Shown piece after piece: positions 39,438-49,263 of a DNA stretch of 64,000 bases. Under the pieces are notes generated by a model that saw only the letters and a list, made by a program, of their open reading frames with translations, did not search any database and had not been told where the DNA came from. Both the position numbers and the translations under genes were made by a program. The stretch's first letter is position 1. Each line of letters starts with the position of its first letter. The DNA comes from Cylindrotheca closterium (lineage: Eukaryota > Bacillariophyta > Bacillariophyceae > Bacillariales > Bacillariaceae): positions 248,001-312,000 of the forward strand of contig CAKOGP040001714.1 of assembly GCA_933822405.4 (NCBI GenBank), read 5' to 3'.

Positions 39438-40263
39438 ATGCGATACACAGACCAACTCCGTGAAGCTGCTGGTGATCAATGGAATCGTGTCATCCATCAC
39501 AAATTCACCAAAGATTTGGCAGCGGGGACAATCGATCATGACTGCTTGAAGAAATGTATGTGAGCCTTAGAGTTGTCGTTGCTTCATGTTGATTGCCTGA
39601 TCTCCGATAGCTGTTCGCTTTACGTGGTTCCGGGTTTCTCACAAATTCATTCTCTTTCCCGCCCTGCCTCATCGCTCTGCCATGAATCAATCAATCTCAA
39701 CTAACAACCCAATTACAACAATCATTATAGATCTTATCCAAGACCATCGATTCTTGGATTCGGGTGTTGTATTATTCGCATCCATGATTGCCAAGGCAAA
39801 GACCTTGGAAGATAGAATTCCAGGTTGTCAGTTCCTAGCCTTGCTTACGGGCAAGGAAAATACCTATTTCGAACGCAGTTTTGAGGCCCTCAAAGTTTCG
39901 CAAGAAGAAAGGTCGTCGATTCCCAATGCCGCTTGTACCACTGAATTTTGCGACTTCGTGCTTTCCGTGGCTGCTACTGGGAGTCTGGCAGAAATGCTGG
40001 CAGTCATTGTCGCGTGCGAATGGTCCTACCTGTCGTGGGGGGAACTCGTGCTAGAGGAGCACGTGCGCAAGGACTTTTACTGTTACGAATGGGTGGACTT
40101 GCATTCGGGTGACTATTTTACCAGTGTGGTGGAATACTTACGATCTCTGCTTGACAAGGAAGTGGAAACCATGAACGATGCTGAAAAGAAGGCCTGCCAA
40201 ACCAGATTCTTGGAAACAGTTCAGCTGGAAGAAGACTTTTTTGATTTTGCAATGAAGAAATAG
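39438..40263 (+). CDS. tenA: TenA-type thiaminase II, copy 2
   Basis: Exons 39438-39555 and 39731-40263 with a 175-bp intron: 216 residues, the same lengths as copy 1. The two proteins differ at few positions (for example DSFVVLLASI versus DSGVVLFASM, and TTGFCDLMRS versus TTEFCDFVLS). The last ~230 bp differ by only a few bases, and even the intron's second half is nearly identical, so the duplication is recent or has been kept alike by gene conversion. All active-site residues noted for copy 1 (Asp44, Cys135, Tyr139) are kept, so both copies are probably active. The product would act in thiamin-pyrimidine salvage. Confidence 0.85.
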
Positions 40264-40745
40264 TAACGTCCTACAGCAGTAGCCCAGTTTGCAAAATGTA
40301 CTTCATATTCGTTGTAAAATATTACCGGTATGTATACATCAGGAGGGTTTCTGCCTGGTATCGTACCGGTACCGGTACTCACTCTGCTTCACAAGGGGGT
40401 CCTACTCATAGCACACGTCCACCTGGTATACAGTTCGCGAGCCGTCCTAAATATGAAGCCCTTCAAGAGTGAAAAGAACACGTCATAAATAAATACCTAT
40501 GCCTGATTCTATAACATGTGTCCAGAAGTGCTTTATAAACTGGACCAGCAAAGTATCAAGAGTGCCCAATTATTGTCGCCGATTAAGAAAAAGTTTCTCG
40601 ATCCCACCCAACACTTCACGGAAGCTTCTTTCGAGGTGGTTTCTGCTCATGTCAACCACTTCACGCAACGCAACGCACCGACACCTATCTTGTTCCCATT
40701 CAAAAGCCAAAATCGACAGGTTGTCCCTGGTCGATTGCTTTGAAA
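40264..40745. promoter_or_regulatory. Intergenic gap with three TACCGGTA palindromes
   Basis: TACCGGTA occurs at 40323-40330, 40364-40371 and 40370-40377, the last two overlapping as one longer palindromic run. No gene is supported; a 75-codon frame at 40516-40743 has no family resemblance. The region lies between TenA copy 2 and the receptor fusion and could be a regulatory cluster. Confidence 0.4.
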
Positions 40746-43700
40746 ATGACAATGATGATGCAAGAACAACAACAACGACAACAACGACAACAACGACAAC
40801 AAAATATATCTAATATCAAGAATACGCGCCGGAGGATGAAACCTTCAGAAACAAGAACAAGAACAACGACATTCACATCTTCAAGAAACCGAAGCCTAGC
40901 CAAGTTTTTCCTGCATATCATCACGATATCATCCTTCCTTTCCATCAGTCATGCCTCTATACCTTGCACGTCAGACTTGATGTGCCAAAATCGCTATGAT
41001 TCCACAGAATCCATATGCTTACCCTCAGGAACCTGCAGCAATCCATTTCAAAGAGGTTGCTTGCACAAAATGAACGTGACTCGATATTTCAACAAAAAGA
41101 GGATATGCAACTCGAACGATAAGAATGTCAATTCTTCTTCCATTATGAACGACGAAGACCCATTGTGTCGAGAATCCGAGTTCCCTTACCTAGAAGTACG
41201 AATACATCAAGGAGATTGGGAATCAAGTGTCATGACCGCTTGGATTTATCAGATTGTATTGATGGAATTGGTGGGAGTCCCTGCAACGGTGGGCCTCACG
41301 GGGGACTCTACCCATTTGGCAAACTTTTATTCGATGGAAAATGAATTTGTGTATTCCACCACGTCCTACAGCCCGGAAGGCCTGAAAATGTCCAATCGAG
41401 TCATTGCCGGATGCAACGAAACAGAAGAAGCCTGTGTGCATGTGCTTCCAGTCGTGTGGAGTGGTCAAAAAGACGTTCTGAACGAATTGTTCGAGCAAGA
41501 TGAAATCAGTCTTCCCTCTCCCAATGGAATGTTGGGTGCTACGGGTCTCTTTCTTCCCATTTCCACGGCCCGGGATTATCCACAGCTGACCTCCTTTTTG
41601 GGATATCAGGGCGAATCCAATCGACGATTACTCGCACAACTCTTCAAACGACCAACCACCTGGAAGCAGTATTGCGACGAGATATCCTCCATCAAGTGTT
41701 CCTCACCCGACGGGGTGGCCTTTCGGTATCCACCCAGCGACGAAGAAGGCAAGAAATACTTTTTGCAAGGCCAATTCATGGGACATTTTGAGACGACTCG
41801 AGAATCCGACTGCTCCCGGACGTTGGACTGTACGGGATACATTGTGGGACCCCCCTGTGATTTTACCAATCATTTGGATTCCCAATTGTTTTGGAACAAC
41901 ATTGTGGGCCTCAAGCGAGATGGTCCTCTGGAGGAAAATGGAGGATACAACATGACCTCAATGGCCGAAATTTGGTTGGCGGCAGCGGCAACCCAATCGC
42001 CAGTTCTCATGTGGTGGTTCAGTCTCAATGAAATTCAACAAATGTTTGACGAGACCCCCTGGAGTTTCCAGCCAGTCTTGCTCCCCAAACCAACGGCGGA
42101 TTGTTCGGAACGACGAACGACCATTGACCAGCGATGCGATTTGGATGTGAGCATTCGCCGAGGCGATGTACTAGGATCCTGCGATGACGAAGTCCAAGCC
42201 CTCAAAAAGGTATTTGCTGTATCACTCTCTAGATTCAATGCCGACATGGAAGAAGCAGACCGATCACCAGCCCATGAATTTCTTCAAAATATTAACATTG
42301 ACTCCTTGGAAATGGGGGATATCTTGCGGCAATGGGTCATTAAGGATAATGACAGGTTTGGAAATGATGCTCGTGAAGCAGTCTGCGAATGGGTGGTCGA
42401 AAATCTTGACACTTTGGAAAATTACATTCCAGCGGGATTCCCTCGAGAGGTGATTGTTCGAGTCTACAATTCTTGGTACACTTCGTTCGCACAGGCAATA
42501 TCGATCTCGACAGCTGTCATGTCGGCCCTTGGCATTGTATTGGTTTCCAAATACAGCAAAACCAAAGTCATGGTGTTTGCACAGCCGACATTCCTGTTCC
42601 TGGTGTTGATTGGGTTTTTATTCGTTTGTATCGCGGCCTATCTCATGCTTTTGAGACCGACCACCTTCCTCTGCATGGCTGTGGAATGGTTGGTGGTTTT
42701 GGGATACACAGTGACCCTAGTTCCAGTTCTGGTAAAGACGGCAGCGATCAATCGGCTGATGAACTCGTCCAAGAAAATGCAGAGAGTCCGACTGAATTCC
42801 AATCGGCTGTTTGTACGAGTGGCATTGACGGTTTTCGTGGTCGGGATTTGCATGATTATATGGACCATCAACGACCCCCCAATAGCCGAATTTCGACAAG
42901 AAGTCTCATTTGATGATCCACGACTTGTCATCCGAGAGCTGGAATGCGAGTCGCAAAGTATGGTTTGGGTGGCAATTCAGCTTGCGTGGGAATGTCTGCT
43001 CCTGCTTATGGCATCCGTGCTGACTTTCCAATCGAGGAAGGCAGCATCTGTCATCAATGATTCTAGAAGTCTGGGAGTGATGATTTATTCACACGTCGTT
43101 TTCGCAGCAATCCGGGGAGGTGTAGTGTTTCTGGATCAGACAAATGCTTTGAACGGAAACGTCATTGTTGCACTGTTCAGCTTCAATTACAGCTTCGACG
43201 CACTCATTGCTCTTCTGGTGTATATTTATCCAAAAATTTACATGGCTCGCTTAGAGCCGGAAGAGTACTTGACGGGATTCAATCGAACAGCCAGTACAGC
43301 ACTGTTGGGTTCCGTCCACAGCGCTCGGATGTCAAACTCGAGCTCTCAGAAACCTCTGTCCAAGCGTCTTTCTCTGACACGTCTGGCTAGTGCCGCCAAG
43401 CGACCGACCAAACAAGATCTGAAAATATTGGTTTGTACGGGGAACCTTGGGAATGCTGAACCTACAGTGGAATCAATGATGTCATGGATTCCTCCAGATG
43501 GTGCTTGCAATCAGGTGACGCCATTACCAGGAGTTAGATCTCTTTTCGCTGGCCACTTTGACTTGATCGTCATTGGGATGCAGGAGTCGACATGGAAGGG
43601 GGATCACAGTGAGGCCGCCAAAGAGCAAAAAGTACAAAAGGAACAGACACAGGAGCAAAAGGAGATATCTGAAGAGGAAATTCTTCGAGCGATGGAAGCA

Positions 43701-45095
43701 CACGACACAGCAGCACTTCGACAGAAAGTTCGCGATGTTCTTGGGGAGGCTTACTTCCAATGTGCTGAGGAGGCTCGAGGCCAAATGAGACTACACGTAT
43801 GGGCTGCAGAATGGGTAATAGATGATATCAAGGATATCAAGATAACCGGAGCAAACACTGGTGTTGGAAATGTTCTTGCTAACAAAGGTGGAATAGTGCT
43901 AACGCTGAGCTACATGAAAACAAAGATATCGTTCATTACTGCTCATTTGGCAGCGCACGAAGGCGAACAGTACTACAAGACAAGGTGCAGGAATGTAAGA
44001 TCAATTTTTAAGGAAGGAAAGACAAGTACTCTGAGCAGCAAACTTGATGTGTCCTTGTCAAGTGACCACACTTTTGTCATTGGCGATTTGAACTTTAGAA
44101 CAAAGTTCACTCCTGAAGGAGAACATGAAGAAAATGTCGAAAGGGCTTTGAAGTTGATCAACAATAAAGACTATGCCACTTTATACTCCTACGACGAGCT
44201 CTGCAAGGGTATCGAGTCTGGGGACCTATTGGTTGACTTCAAGACGCTGCCTTGCAACTTTCCCCCGACATTCAAAGTAGAACGAGAGGGCGGTTTTGTT
44301 TACAAGAAGCAAAGAACCCCAAGCTACACTGATCGCATACTTTACAAGTCTATGCCAAGCATCAAGAAGAATATGCGGCCGTTGGCATATGAGCCGTGTC
44401 CTGGTTTCATTACTTCGGATCATAAGCCAATTCGCGGGGCGTTTTCCATTTCGCCAAATGGAAGTTTTGGGGCCCTGGTGCTGGAAAATGAACTCACTTT
44501 GACATTTAAGAGCTTTTCTTGTATGGATCTCCCACCAGCTGACTCAAATGGGTTGGCTGATCCATATGTGATGATAATGTGGGAAAATGATCTCCTCGAA
44601 GAGCTTTCTGGCAATCTTCGAAGCAGGCTTCGAAAGGTGCTTTTCCGCAGCACACGTTGGCCTAGGACCTCCTACCAATCAAGAAACTTGAATCCGGAGT
44701 GGAAGGAAGAAGAGATTTCTCTTCGTACAAAACGCGGACAAATTCCTCTAGGATCGAAATTGTTCCTTGTTATGGTCGACTTTGACGCATTATCAAAAGA
44801 TGACTATATGTGTACTGTATGTCTTGACTTGACTGAGCTTCTTACTTTGGACCCGAATCAAAAAGAAAAGACAGTGCCAGTGTATCGACAACTGCAGAGG
44901 CATGGTCGCCACACAGGCCGAATTAAAGTCCAGGTCCATGTGAAGCGAGAAACTATGGCTAGAAGGCAGCAACTCTTTGCTTCGCGAAGTGGGTATTTTG
45001 AAACTAGTCAAATGCTGAGTCAAATGTTGACCGATGAAAACGTTCCATCAAATTTATCGTCCGCTTCCTTCGCTTCATCGGATGGAGGGCCATAG
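40746..45095 (+). CDS. Class C GPCR fused to inositol polyphosphate 5-phosphatase and C2 domain
   Basis: A single 4.35-kb exon of about 1,450 residues; ATG at 40746 or 40836. A signal peptide (FFLHIITISSFLSISHAS) precedes a ~500-residue Cys-containing ectodomain (GDWESSVMTAWIYQ, MAEIWLAAAATQSP) that may be a periplasmic-binding-protein-like ligand domain. Seven helices follow (about 580-840) with class C hallmarks: Cys in TM3 (TFLCMAVEWL) and in loop 2 (ELECES), LLLLMASVLTFQSRK in TM5, and NDSRSLGVMIY before TM6. Next is a 5-phosphatase domain (about 892-1236) with all key motifs: GNLGN, IGMQE, NKGGI, AHLAAHEGE, GDLNFR, SYTDRIL, SDHKP. A C2-like domain follows (FKSFSCMDLPP, NGLADPYVMI). This would let an external ligand directly control membrane phosphoinositides. 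Similar GPCR-lipid-enzyme fusions are known in oomycetes and Dictyostelium. A (CAACGA)n tract encodes QQR repeats at the N end. Confidence 0.88.
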   Translation: MTMMMQEQQQRQQRQQRQQNISNIKNTRRRMKPSETRTRTTTFTSSRNRSLAKFFLHIITISSFLSISHASIPCTSDLMCQNRYDSTESICLPSGTCSNPFQRGCLHKMNVTRYFNKKRICNSNDKNVNSSSIMNDEDPLCRESEFPYLEVRIHQGDWESSVMTAWIYQIVLMELVGVPATVGLTGDSTHLANFYSMENEFVYSTTSYSPEGLKMSNRVIAGCNETEEACVHVLPVVWSGQKDVLNELFEQDEISLPSPNGMLGATGLFLPISTARDYPQLTSFLGYQGESNRRLLAQLFKRPTTWKQYCDEISSIKCSSPDGVAFRYPPSDEEGKKYFLQGQFMGHFETTRESDCSRTLDCTGYIVGPPCDFTNHLDSQLFWNNIVGLKRDGPLEENGGYNMTSMAEIWLAAAATQSPVLMWWFSLNEIQQMFDETPWSFQPVLLPKPTADCSERRTTIDQRCDLDVSIRRGDVLGSCDDEVQALKKVFAVSLSRFNADMEEADRSPAHEFLQNINIDSLEMGDILRQWVIKDNDRFGNDAREAVCEWVVENLDTLENYIPAGFPREVIVRVYNSWYTSFAQAISISTAVMSALGIVLVSKYSKTKVMVFAQPTFLFLVLIGFLFVCIAAYLMLLRPTTFLCMAVEWLVVLGYTVTLVPVLVKTAAINRLMNSSKKMQRVRLNSNRLFVRVALTVFVVGICMIIWTINDPPIAEFRQEVSFDDPRLVIRELECESQSMVWVAIQLAWECLLLLMASVLTFQSRKAASVINDSRSLGVMIYSHVVFAAIRGGVVFLDQTNALNGNVIVALFSFNYSFDALIALLVYIYPKIYMARLEPEEYLTGFNRTASTALLGSVHSARMSNSSSQKPLSKRLSLTRLASAAKRPTKQDLKILVCTGNLGNAEPTVESMMSWIPPDGACNQVTPLPGVRSLFAGHFDLIVIGMQESTWKGDHSEAAKEQKVQKEQTQEQKEISEEEILRAMEAHDTAALRQKVRDVLGEAYFQCAEEARGQMRLHVWAAEWVIDDIKDIKITGANTGVGNVLANKGGIVLTLSYMKTKISFITAHLAAHEGEQYYKTRCRNVRSIFKEGKTSTLSSKLDVSLSSDHTFVIGDLNFRTKFTPEGEHEENVERALKLINNKDYATLYSYDELCKGIESGDLLVDFKTLPCNFPPTFKVEREGGFVYKKQRTPSYTDRILYKSMPSIKKNMRPLAYEPCPGFITSDHKPIRGAFSISPNGSFGALVLENELTLTFKSFSCMDLPPADSNGLADPYVMIMWENDLLEELSGNLRSRLRKVLFRSTRWPRTSYQSRNLNPEWKEEEISLRTKRGQIPLGSKLFLVMVDFDALSKDDYMCTVCLDLTELLTLDPNQKEKTVPVYRQLQRHGRHTGRIKVQVHVKRETMARRQQLFASRSGYFETSQMLSQMLTDENVPSNLSSASFASSDGGP

Positions 45096-45391
45096 GTGGT
45101 AATATGTAAAGTATTGAAGACTTGGCCCGGAATTAAGAGTTGTTGTGACAATAGTTTTTATAACGAATTCTGTACTAGATCTTGCTTAGAATACTGTGGT
45201 ACCAGAGTCGTTGTTCGATACGCATGTCTATTAAAATCTCCAGCGCCAAAGAATGATCTAGAGAAATGTGACGTTAATTTGAAGAAAATTCCAAATCCGT
45301 TGCACATGGTGATTCGCTCGCGCGTGACGGGCTTTTTTGCGACAACGATTTTTTCCATCATGTGAACTTTGATTGTCGATAAAACACGAAA

Positions 45392-46510
45392 ATGAAGATC
45401 CTATCACCTCTGCTTGTTCTAGGATCCTTGGCCGCTTCAGTTGAAGCCAAACAGGCCCGTATTATTGGTGGACAGGATGCTGATCGCTTTGGCTTCCCTC
45501 ATCTTGTTTACCTTGCCCGTGACAACGGAAAGCTTATTTGTACTGGTTCCCTTGTTTCTCAGAGCCTTGTTCTTACTTCAGCACATTGTCGCTGGCCGGG
45601 AATTGAGAGGGTTCAAATTGGACGATGGGACACGAGTGATTCTACTGAAGCATATGAAGAACGCACTGTTGTTGCAGAACATCTCCATCCTGAGTGGGAT
45701 GATGAGTTCTTGACGAATGATATTGTTCTTCTAGAACTCGATTCCCCTGTTGTCGGGGTCCCCGTCGTCAAAATTGCGAAAGACGAATCAGCGTTGGTTC
45801 CAGGAAAGCCGATTGTTGCTGTCGGTTACGGTGTTGACGACAGTGGGGAGCTGCCCGACAAGGTTCAAGTTGTTGAACTTGACTACGTTCCAAACGAAGC
45901 TTGCATGGGTTTCAGGGGAACCACAACACAAGATGATGGGACTCTAAGAGAAGTTCCGTATTCATCAATTCTTCAAAGTGATCACATGTGTACTCACTTC
46001 TCTGATGGAATTCCTCGAGATTTCTGCAAAGGAGACTCAGGCGGCCCTCTGCTTATTCGAAACTCCAAATGGCGAGTTCCACTGACACCAACAAATACGC
46101 GTTACAGTCAAGCTCAACTACAAGGACCTCAATTCATCAAGTCACGCCAAGAGCCTACTGAAGCTGACCATACTTATACTCAAATTGGAATTGCCAGTTT
46201 GGGATTCGATTGCGCCGATGCAAATGCACCAGGAATTGGGCAACGAATTGCGGAGTCGTACGATTTCATTCGTTCTACCATCTGCCGCATTGATGGCGAG
46301 TCCACCCCGGCGGACTACAACTGTGGAGACTTTTTCGACTTTGGACAATATCCAGGTACTGGTGTATGCGATGGTGCTGCAGGTCCCAACTCATGTACCA
46401 TTCGATCCGATTGTAATACCGCTGTGGGCGAATGCTGCATGTACGATTCGTGTACTTGCACAGTTCCTGAAGGAAGCGAAAGGTTCATGTGTGTCCCAAA
46501 CAAAGCATAA
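45392..46510 (+). CDS. Secreted trypsin-like serine protease 1
   Basis: A 372-residue, single-exon S1-family protease. Signal peptide MKILSPLLVLGSLAASVEA, then a short propeptide and RIIGG activation site at 23-27. The catalytic triad is complete: His65 (TSAHC), Asp110 (NDIVLLEL) and Ser216 (GDSGGP). Asp210, six residues before the Ser, is the S1-pocket Asp of trypsin, so cleavage after Lys/Arg is expected. About 35 residues between GGPL and IGIASLGF form an insert. The C-terminal ~75 residues are Cys-rich (ECCMYDSCTC) and are not part of the protease fold. It probably acts outside the cell or in the secretory route. A second protease follows in the same direction 311 bp downstream; the two are related but not close. 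Confidence 0.92.
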   Translation: MKILSPLLVLGSLAASVEAKQARIIGGQDADRFGFPHLVYLARDNGKLICTGSLVSQSLVLTSAHCRWPGIERVQIGRWDTSDSTEAYEERTVVAEHLHPEWDDEFLTNDIVLLELDSPVVGVPVVKIAKDESALVPGKPIVAVGYGVDDSGELPDKVQVVELDYVPNEACMGFRGTTTQDDGTLREVPYSSILQSDHMCTHFSDGIPRDFCKGDSGGPLLIRNSKWRVPLTPTNTRYSQAQLQGPQFIKSRQEPTEADHTYTQIGIASLGFDCADANAPGIGQRIAESYDFIRSTICRIDGESTPADYNCGDFFDFGQYPGTGVCDGAAGPNSCTIRSDCNTAVGECCMYDSCTCTVPEGSERFMCVPNKA

Positions 46511-46821
46511 ATTGGCAATGGTCTGCGTCAAATTTTAAAATTAACTGTAATAGTACTGTTCCAAGCTTCATCCTCTACTACCTACTTTTCCTCAAATCTA
46601 CTAGTGGGTGTCATACAGTAGTGTTGGTTCATCGTTTGTCGCACCGGAGTTGGCAAAATTACAGACCGTACGATTGATTTGGCGATATAAATACGCGACC
46701 AAGACTAAATACCGTTACTTTCTTACCGTTTGAAAAAGAGCAAGCCACTTCCAGATCTTTCGTTTGGTATTTTGACGAAATATCGAATCTCACCATTGAA
46801 ATAATTGAGAAAGCAACCAAG
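46511..46821. other. Intergenic gap between the two proteases
   Basis: 311 bp with no gene. It holds the 3' end of protease 1 and the promoter of protease 2. A TATAAATA box-like sequence lies at 46685-46692, about 130 bp before the ATG. Confidence 0.4.
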
Positions 46822-48578
46822 ATGCTTCGAACTTTGCAGCTTTCACTGCTCTTGTCATCCGTTTTGGGTACTGATGCGTCTATTACACCTCGCATTGTTG
46901 GTGGACAGCCTACAAAGAAAGGGGCTTTCCCCTTTATGACACATTTGTCAAATCGCGAACAAGTTGTTAGATGTGGAGGAACTCTCATCAGTCCTCGAGT
47001 TGTACTGACAGCAGCACATTGCCGAGAGACAATCATAGATGCAGCACGCGTCGGATTACACAATAGTAATTATCTGTACGATAGCGGTGTTGAAGAGAGA
47101 AGCGTTATTATTGAGAAAGTGCATCCAATGTTCGACAACAGCACTCTCGAAGGTGACCTGATGCTGTTGTTGTTGGATGAGCCTGTGTTCGAGCATGAAC
47201 CCGTCACACTATATCAAGGCGAAGCCGATTTTGTACCTGATCAAGAGCTATGGGCACTCGGATGGGGTGTGACTTCTGCTGGAAAAATTGCCGATGACCT
47301 TCAAATGGTTCAACTCGATTTCCTCGAAAACGAACAGTGCCGAAGATCGAGTGGTTTTGACCAAGAGGGGTCATTCACCACATATCTTGACTACATCTTC
47401 GATGACATGCTGTGTACTCATTTCACAGACGGAAATCCACGTGATGCATGCATTGGCGACAGTGGAGGGTACGTCCAGAAGAATATGTTTATCCTTGTTC
47501 GATGTGCCACAATAATTTCTAACATCTTATCTTTCACTTTCTCAGCCCAATTTTGTCCGTCGATCGTCAACAAGGAAGCGTGACACAAGTAGGAACCATT
47601 AGTTGGGGTATGCAATGCGGTGATCCTAACTTTCCAGGGGTCTCTACTCGCGTGAGCTCCCACTACGAATCTTTTATTCGCCCATGGGTTTGTCGATTGG
47701 ATGAGCATGCCCTGCCTTCGTTCAACTGCACTGGAATTGCACTGGACTCAGTTTTGAGCGAATCCAAAGACCCCCAAGAAATTGCGGCTGGCATGGTCCG
47801 ATTGTGGATTGTCATTTATATGGATTGCTGGCCTGAAGAGGTAGCTTGGACACTCGAGTTGGTCCAAGAAAGTGGAGAGAAAGAGATTGTCGCCGGCCGA
47901 AAAAAGGGAAACAATAACGACTGGGCTGATACAGTTTCAGAGTATTTCGATATTCCTCCTGCTCGTGACTATGTCTTCACAATCTATGATGACTACGGCG
48001 ATGGGTTAAAGTACGGCGGTTCGTATGCATTGTTACTTGGTGGGCCATCTGTTGAATATGCCGAACAAATCCTCGAAAGTGGAGGTAACTATGGGCGCAT
48101 GAAGAGTATGCAATTTTCGACACCTGGATTTGCTAGCCCTGCTTCTGCTCCAACGTATTCTAGCGCAATACCAAGTGATCTTCCGAGCCTTGTCCCCAGT
48201 ACTGGTCCATCAACGACCAGCGAAATTCCAAGTGATATGCCAAGCCTTGTTCCAAGCGATATGCCGAGCCTTGTCCCGAGTACCTATCCAACAAAAGCAC
48301 CGATCACTACTGCTTTACCTTCTGGCAGCCCCACCAAAATTTCCGTTTCTATCTTGGCGCCATCTGAAGAAAGCCTTCAGCCTACTGGAAGCCCAACGGA
48401 TGTAGTTGGCTCCTTGCTTGCGCCCTCTGAAGTCAGCTCCCAGCCAACAAGCACCCCAACGTTCATTATGGTTTCTCAGCTGGCCCCTGGTGAGGAGACT
48501 GAACACCCAACTGAGTCGCCAAAGGCGAGAGCTCCTACAGAAACGACCGAAAGGTTTCTACGATCTAGAACACAATAG
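46822..48578 (+). CDS. Secreted trypsin-like protease 2 with C-terminal accessory domain and PS-rich stalk
   Basis: Exons 46822-47468 and 47546-48578; the 77-bp intron (47469-47545) splits the active-site GDSGG-P in frame, giving 559 residues. Signal peptide (MLRTLQLSLLLSSVLG), RIVGG activation site, His66 (TAAHC), Asp112, Ser214 and a trypsin-type Asp six residues before the Ser. After the protease comes a ~110-residue domain with a pattern common in stramenopile surface proteins (VIYMDCWPEEVAWTLEL, FTIYDDYGDGLKYGGSY). The last ~140 residues are Ser/Pro/Thr repeats of the kind PSDMPSLVPS and LAPSEE, a stalk-like, probably glycosylated region. This suggests a protease tethered to or embedded in the cell coat. 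The end has no hydrophobic anchor. Confidence 0.9.
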
Positions 48579-48909
48579 GTCATGCCACCTCACAGGCAAG
48601 GCCACTTATTACACTTTTATCGCGTACTAGTAGGCGAAGATAACTTGTACTCTAGGATTTGATTTATGTTACATATCTTTCTCTATTATTTTATGTTTTA
48701 TATAGTATCTGTGTTGAATAGAAATATCCGCAACGAAATGGAACTTGCTCACAATTTTGTACTGTTATCGTTAGGTACGGGTCGGGGGTAGCAAGAGGTT
48801 TGTTTTCAGAAGAACTCATTCAGCACGACACATCAGATAGTGATTGGTGTCTCCTCGTCTTTCCGAATTCTTCCAAAATTGCCCCAGTGGAAATTTTCTG
48901 AATGTCATG
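48579..48909. other. Intergenic gap and left edge of the orphan-gene tandem array
   Basis: 331 bp. From about 48625 it begins the sequence shared by all three array units (TAGGCGAAGATAACTTGTACTCTAGGATTTGATT..., then TATTATTTTATG and a GGTACGGGTCGGGGGTAGCAAGAGG-type segment). Confidence 0.55.
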
Positions 48910-49263
48910 CTACGTCGATCTCATTGGCATAACCAGAGGCTCGTTAGATGTTGATTCCGCGAATATTTGATCAAATTGTGATCCTGGGTGCATTGAGCAA
49001 CGTCTTTTGGGCTTGACTAGCGGCTCTGGTGATGCTATCTCTTCGAGGAGAAGCCTATCAAATGTTTGGTTGAAAAGGTGGCGTTCTCTGCAAGGCAGTG
49101 TTGGGGCCATTGTCTCCCTTCCATCGCAGGTGAGGGCATCAAAACGTGAAGGCCTGCTCCCCGTTGCCAGGTCGTCCCTCGCTGTAAAGCTTGCACTTGC
49201 ACTGATGTTACTGATTGGGCTCTTTACCATTTTCGATCTTGACATTCCTTTTGAGGTGCACAT
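48910..49263 (-). CDS. Orphan tandem-array protein, unit 1
   Basis: 117 residues from the ATG at 49263, which aligns with the starts of units 2 and 3 (MCTSKGMSRSKMVKSPI). The frame is open further upstream to 49467 but that part is not shared. It keeps the family blocks: TMAPTLPC(R/K)ERH in the middle, RLLLEEIASPEPLVKP, and the C-terminal CSMHPGSQFDQIFAES...EPLVMPMRS. The protein is basic and Ser/Pro-rich, with no signal peptide or membrane segment. No known family recognised. That three diverged copies keep the same blocks argues for selection on the protein. Confidence 0.5.
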   Translation of the reverse strand: MCTSKGMSRSKMVKSPISNISASASFTARDDLATGSRPSRFDALTCDGRETMAPTLPCRERHLFNQTFDRLLLEEIASPEPLVKPKRRCSMHPGSQFDQIFAESTSNEPLVMPMRST

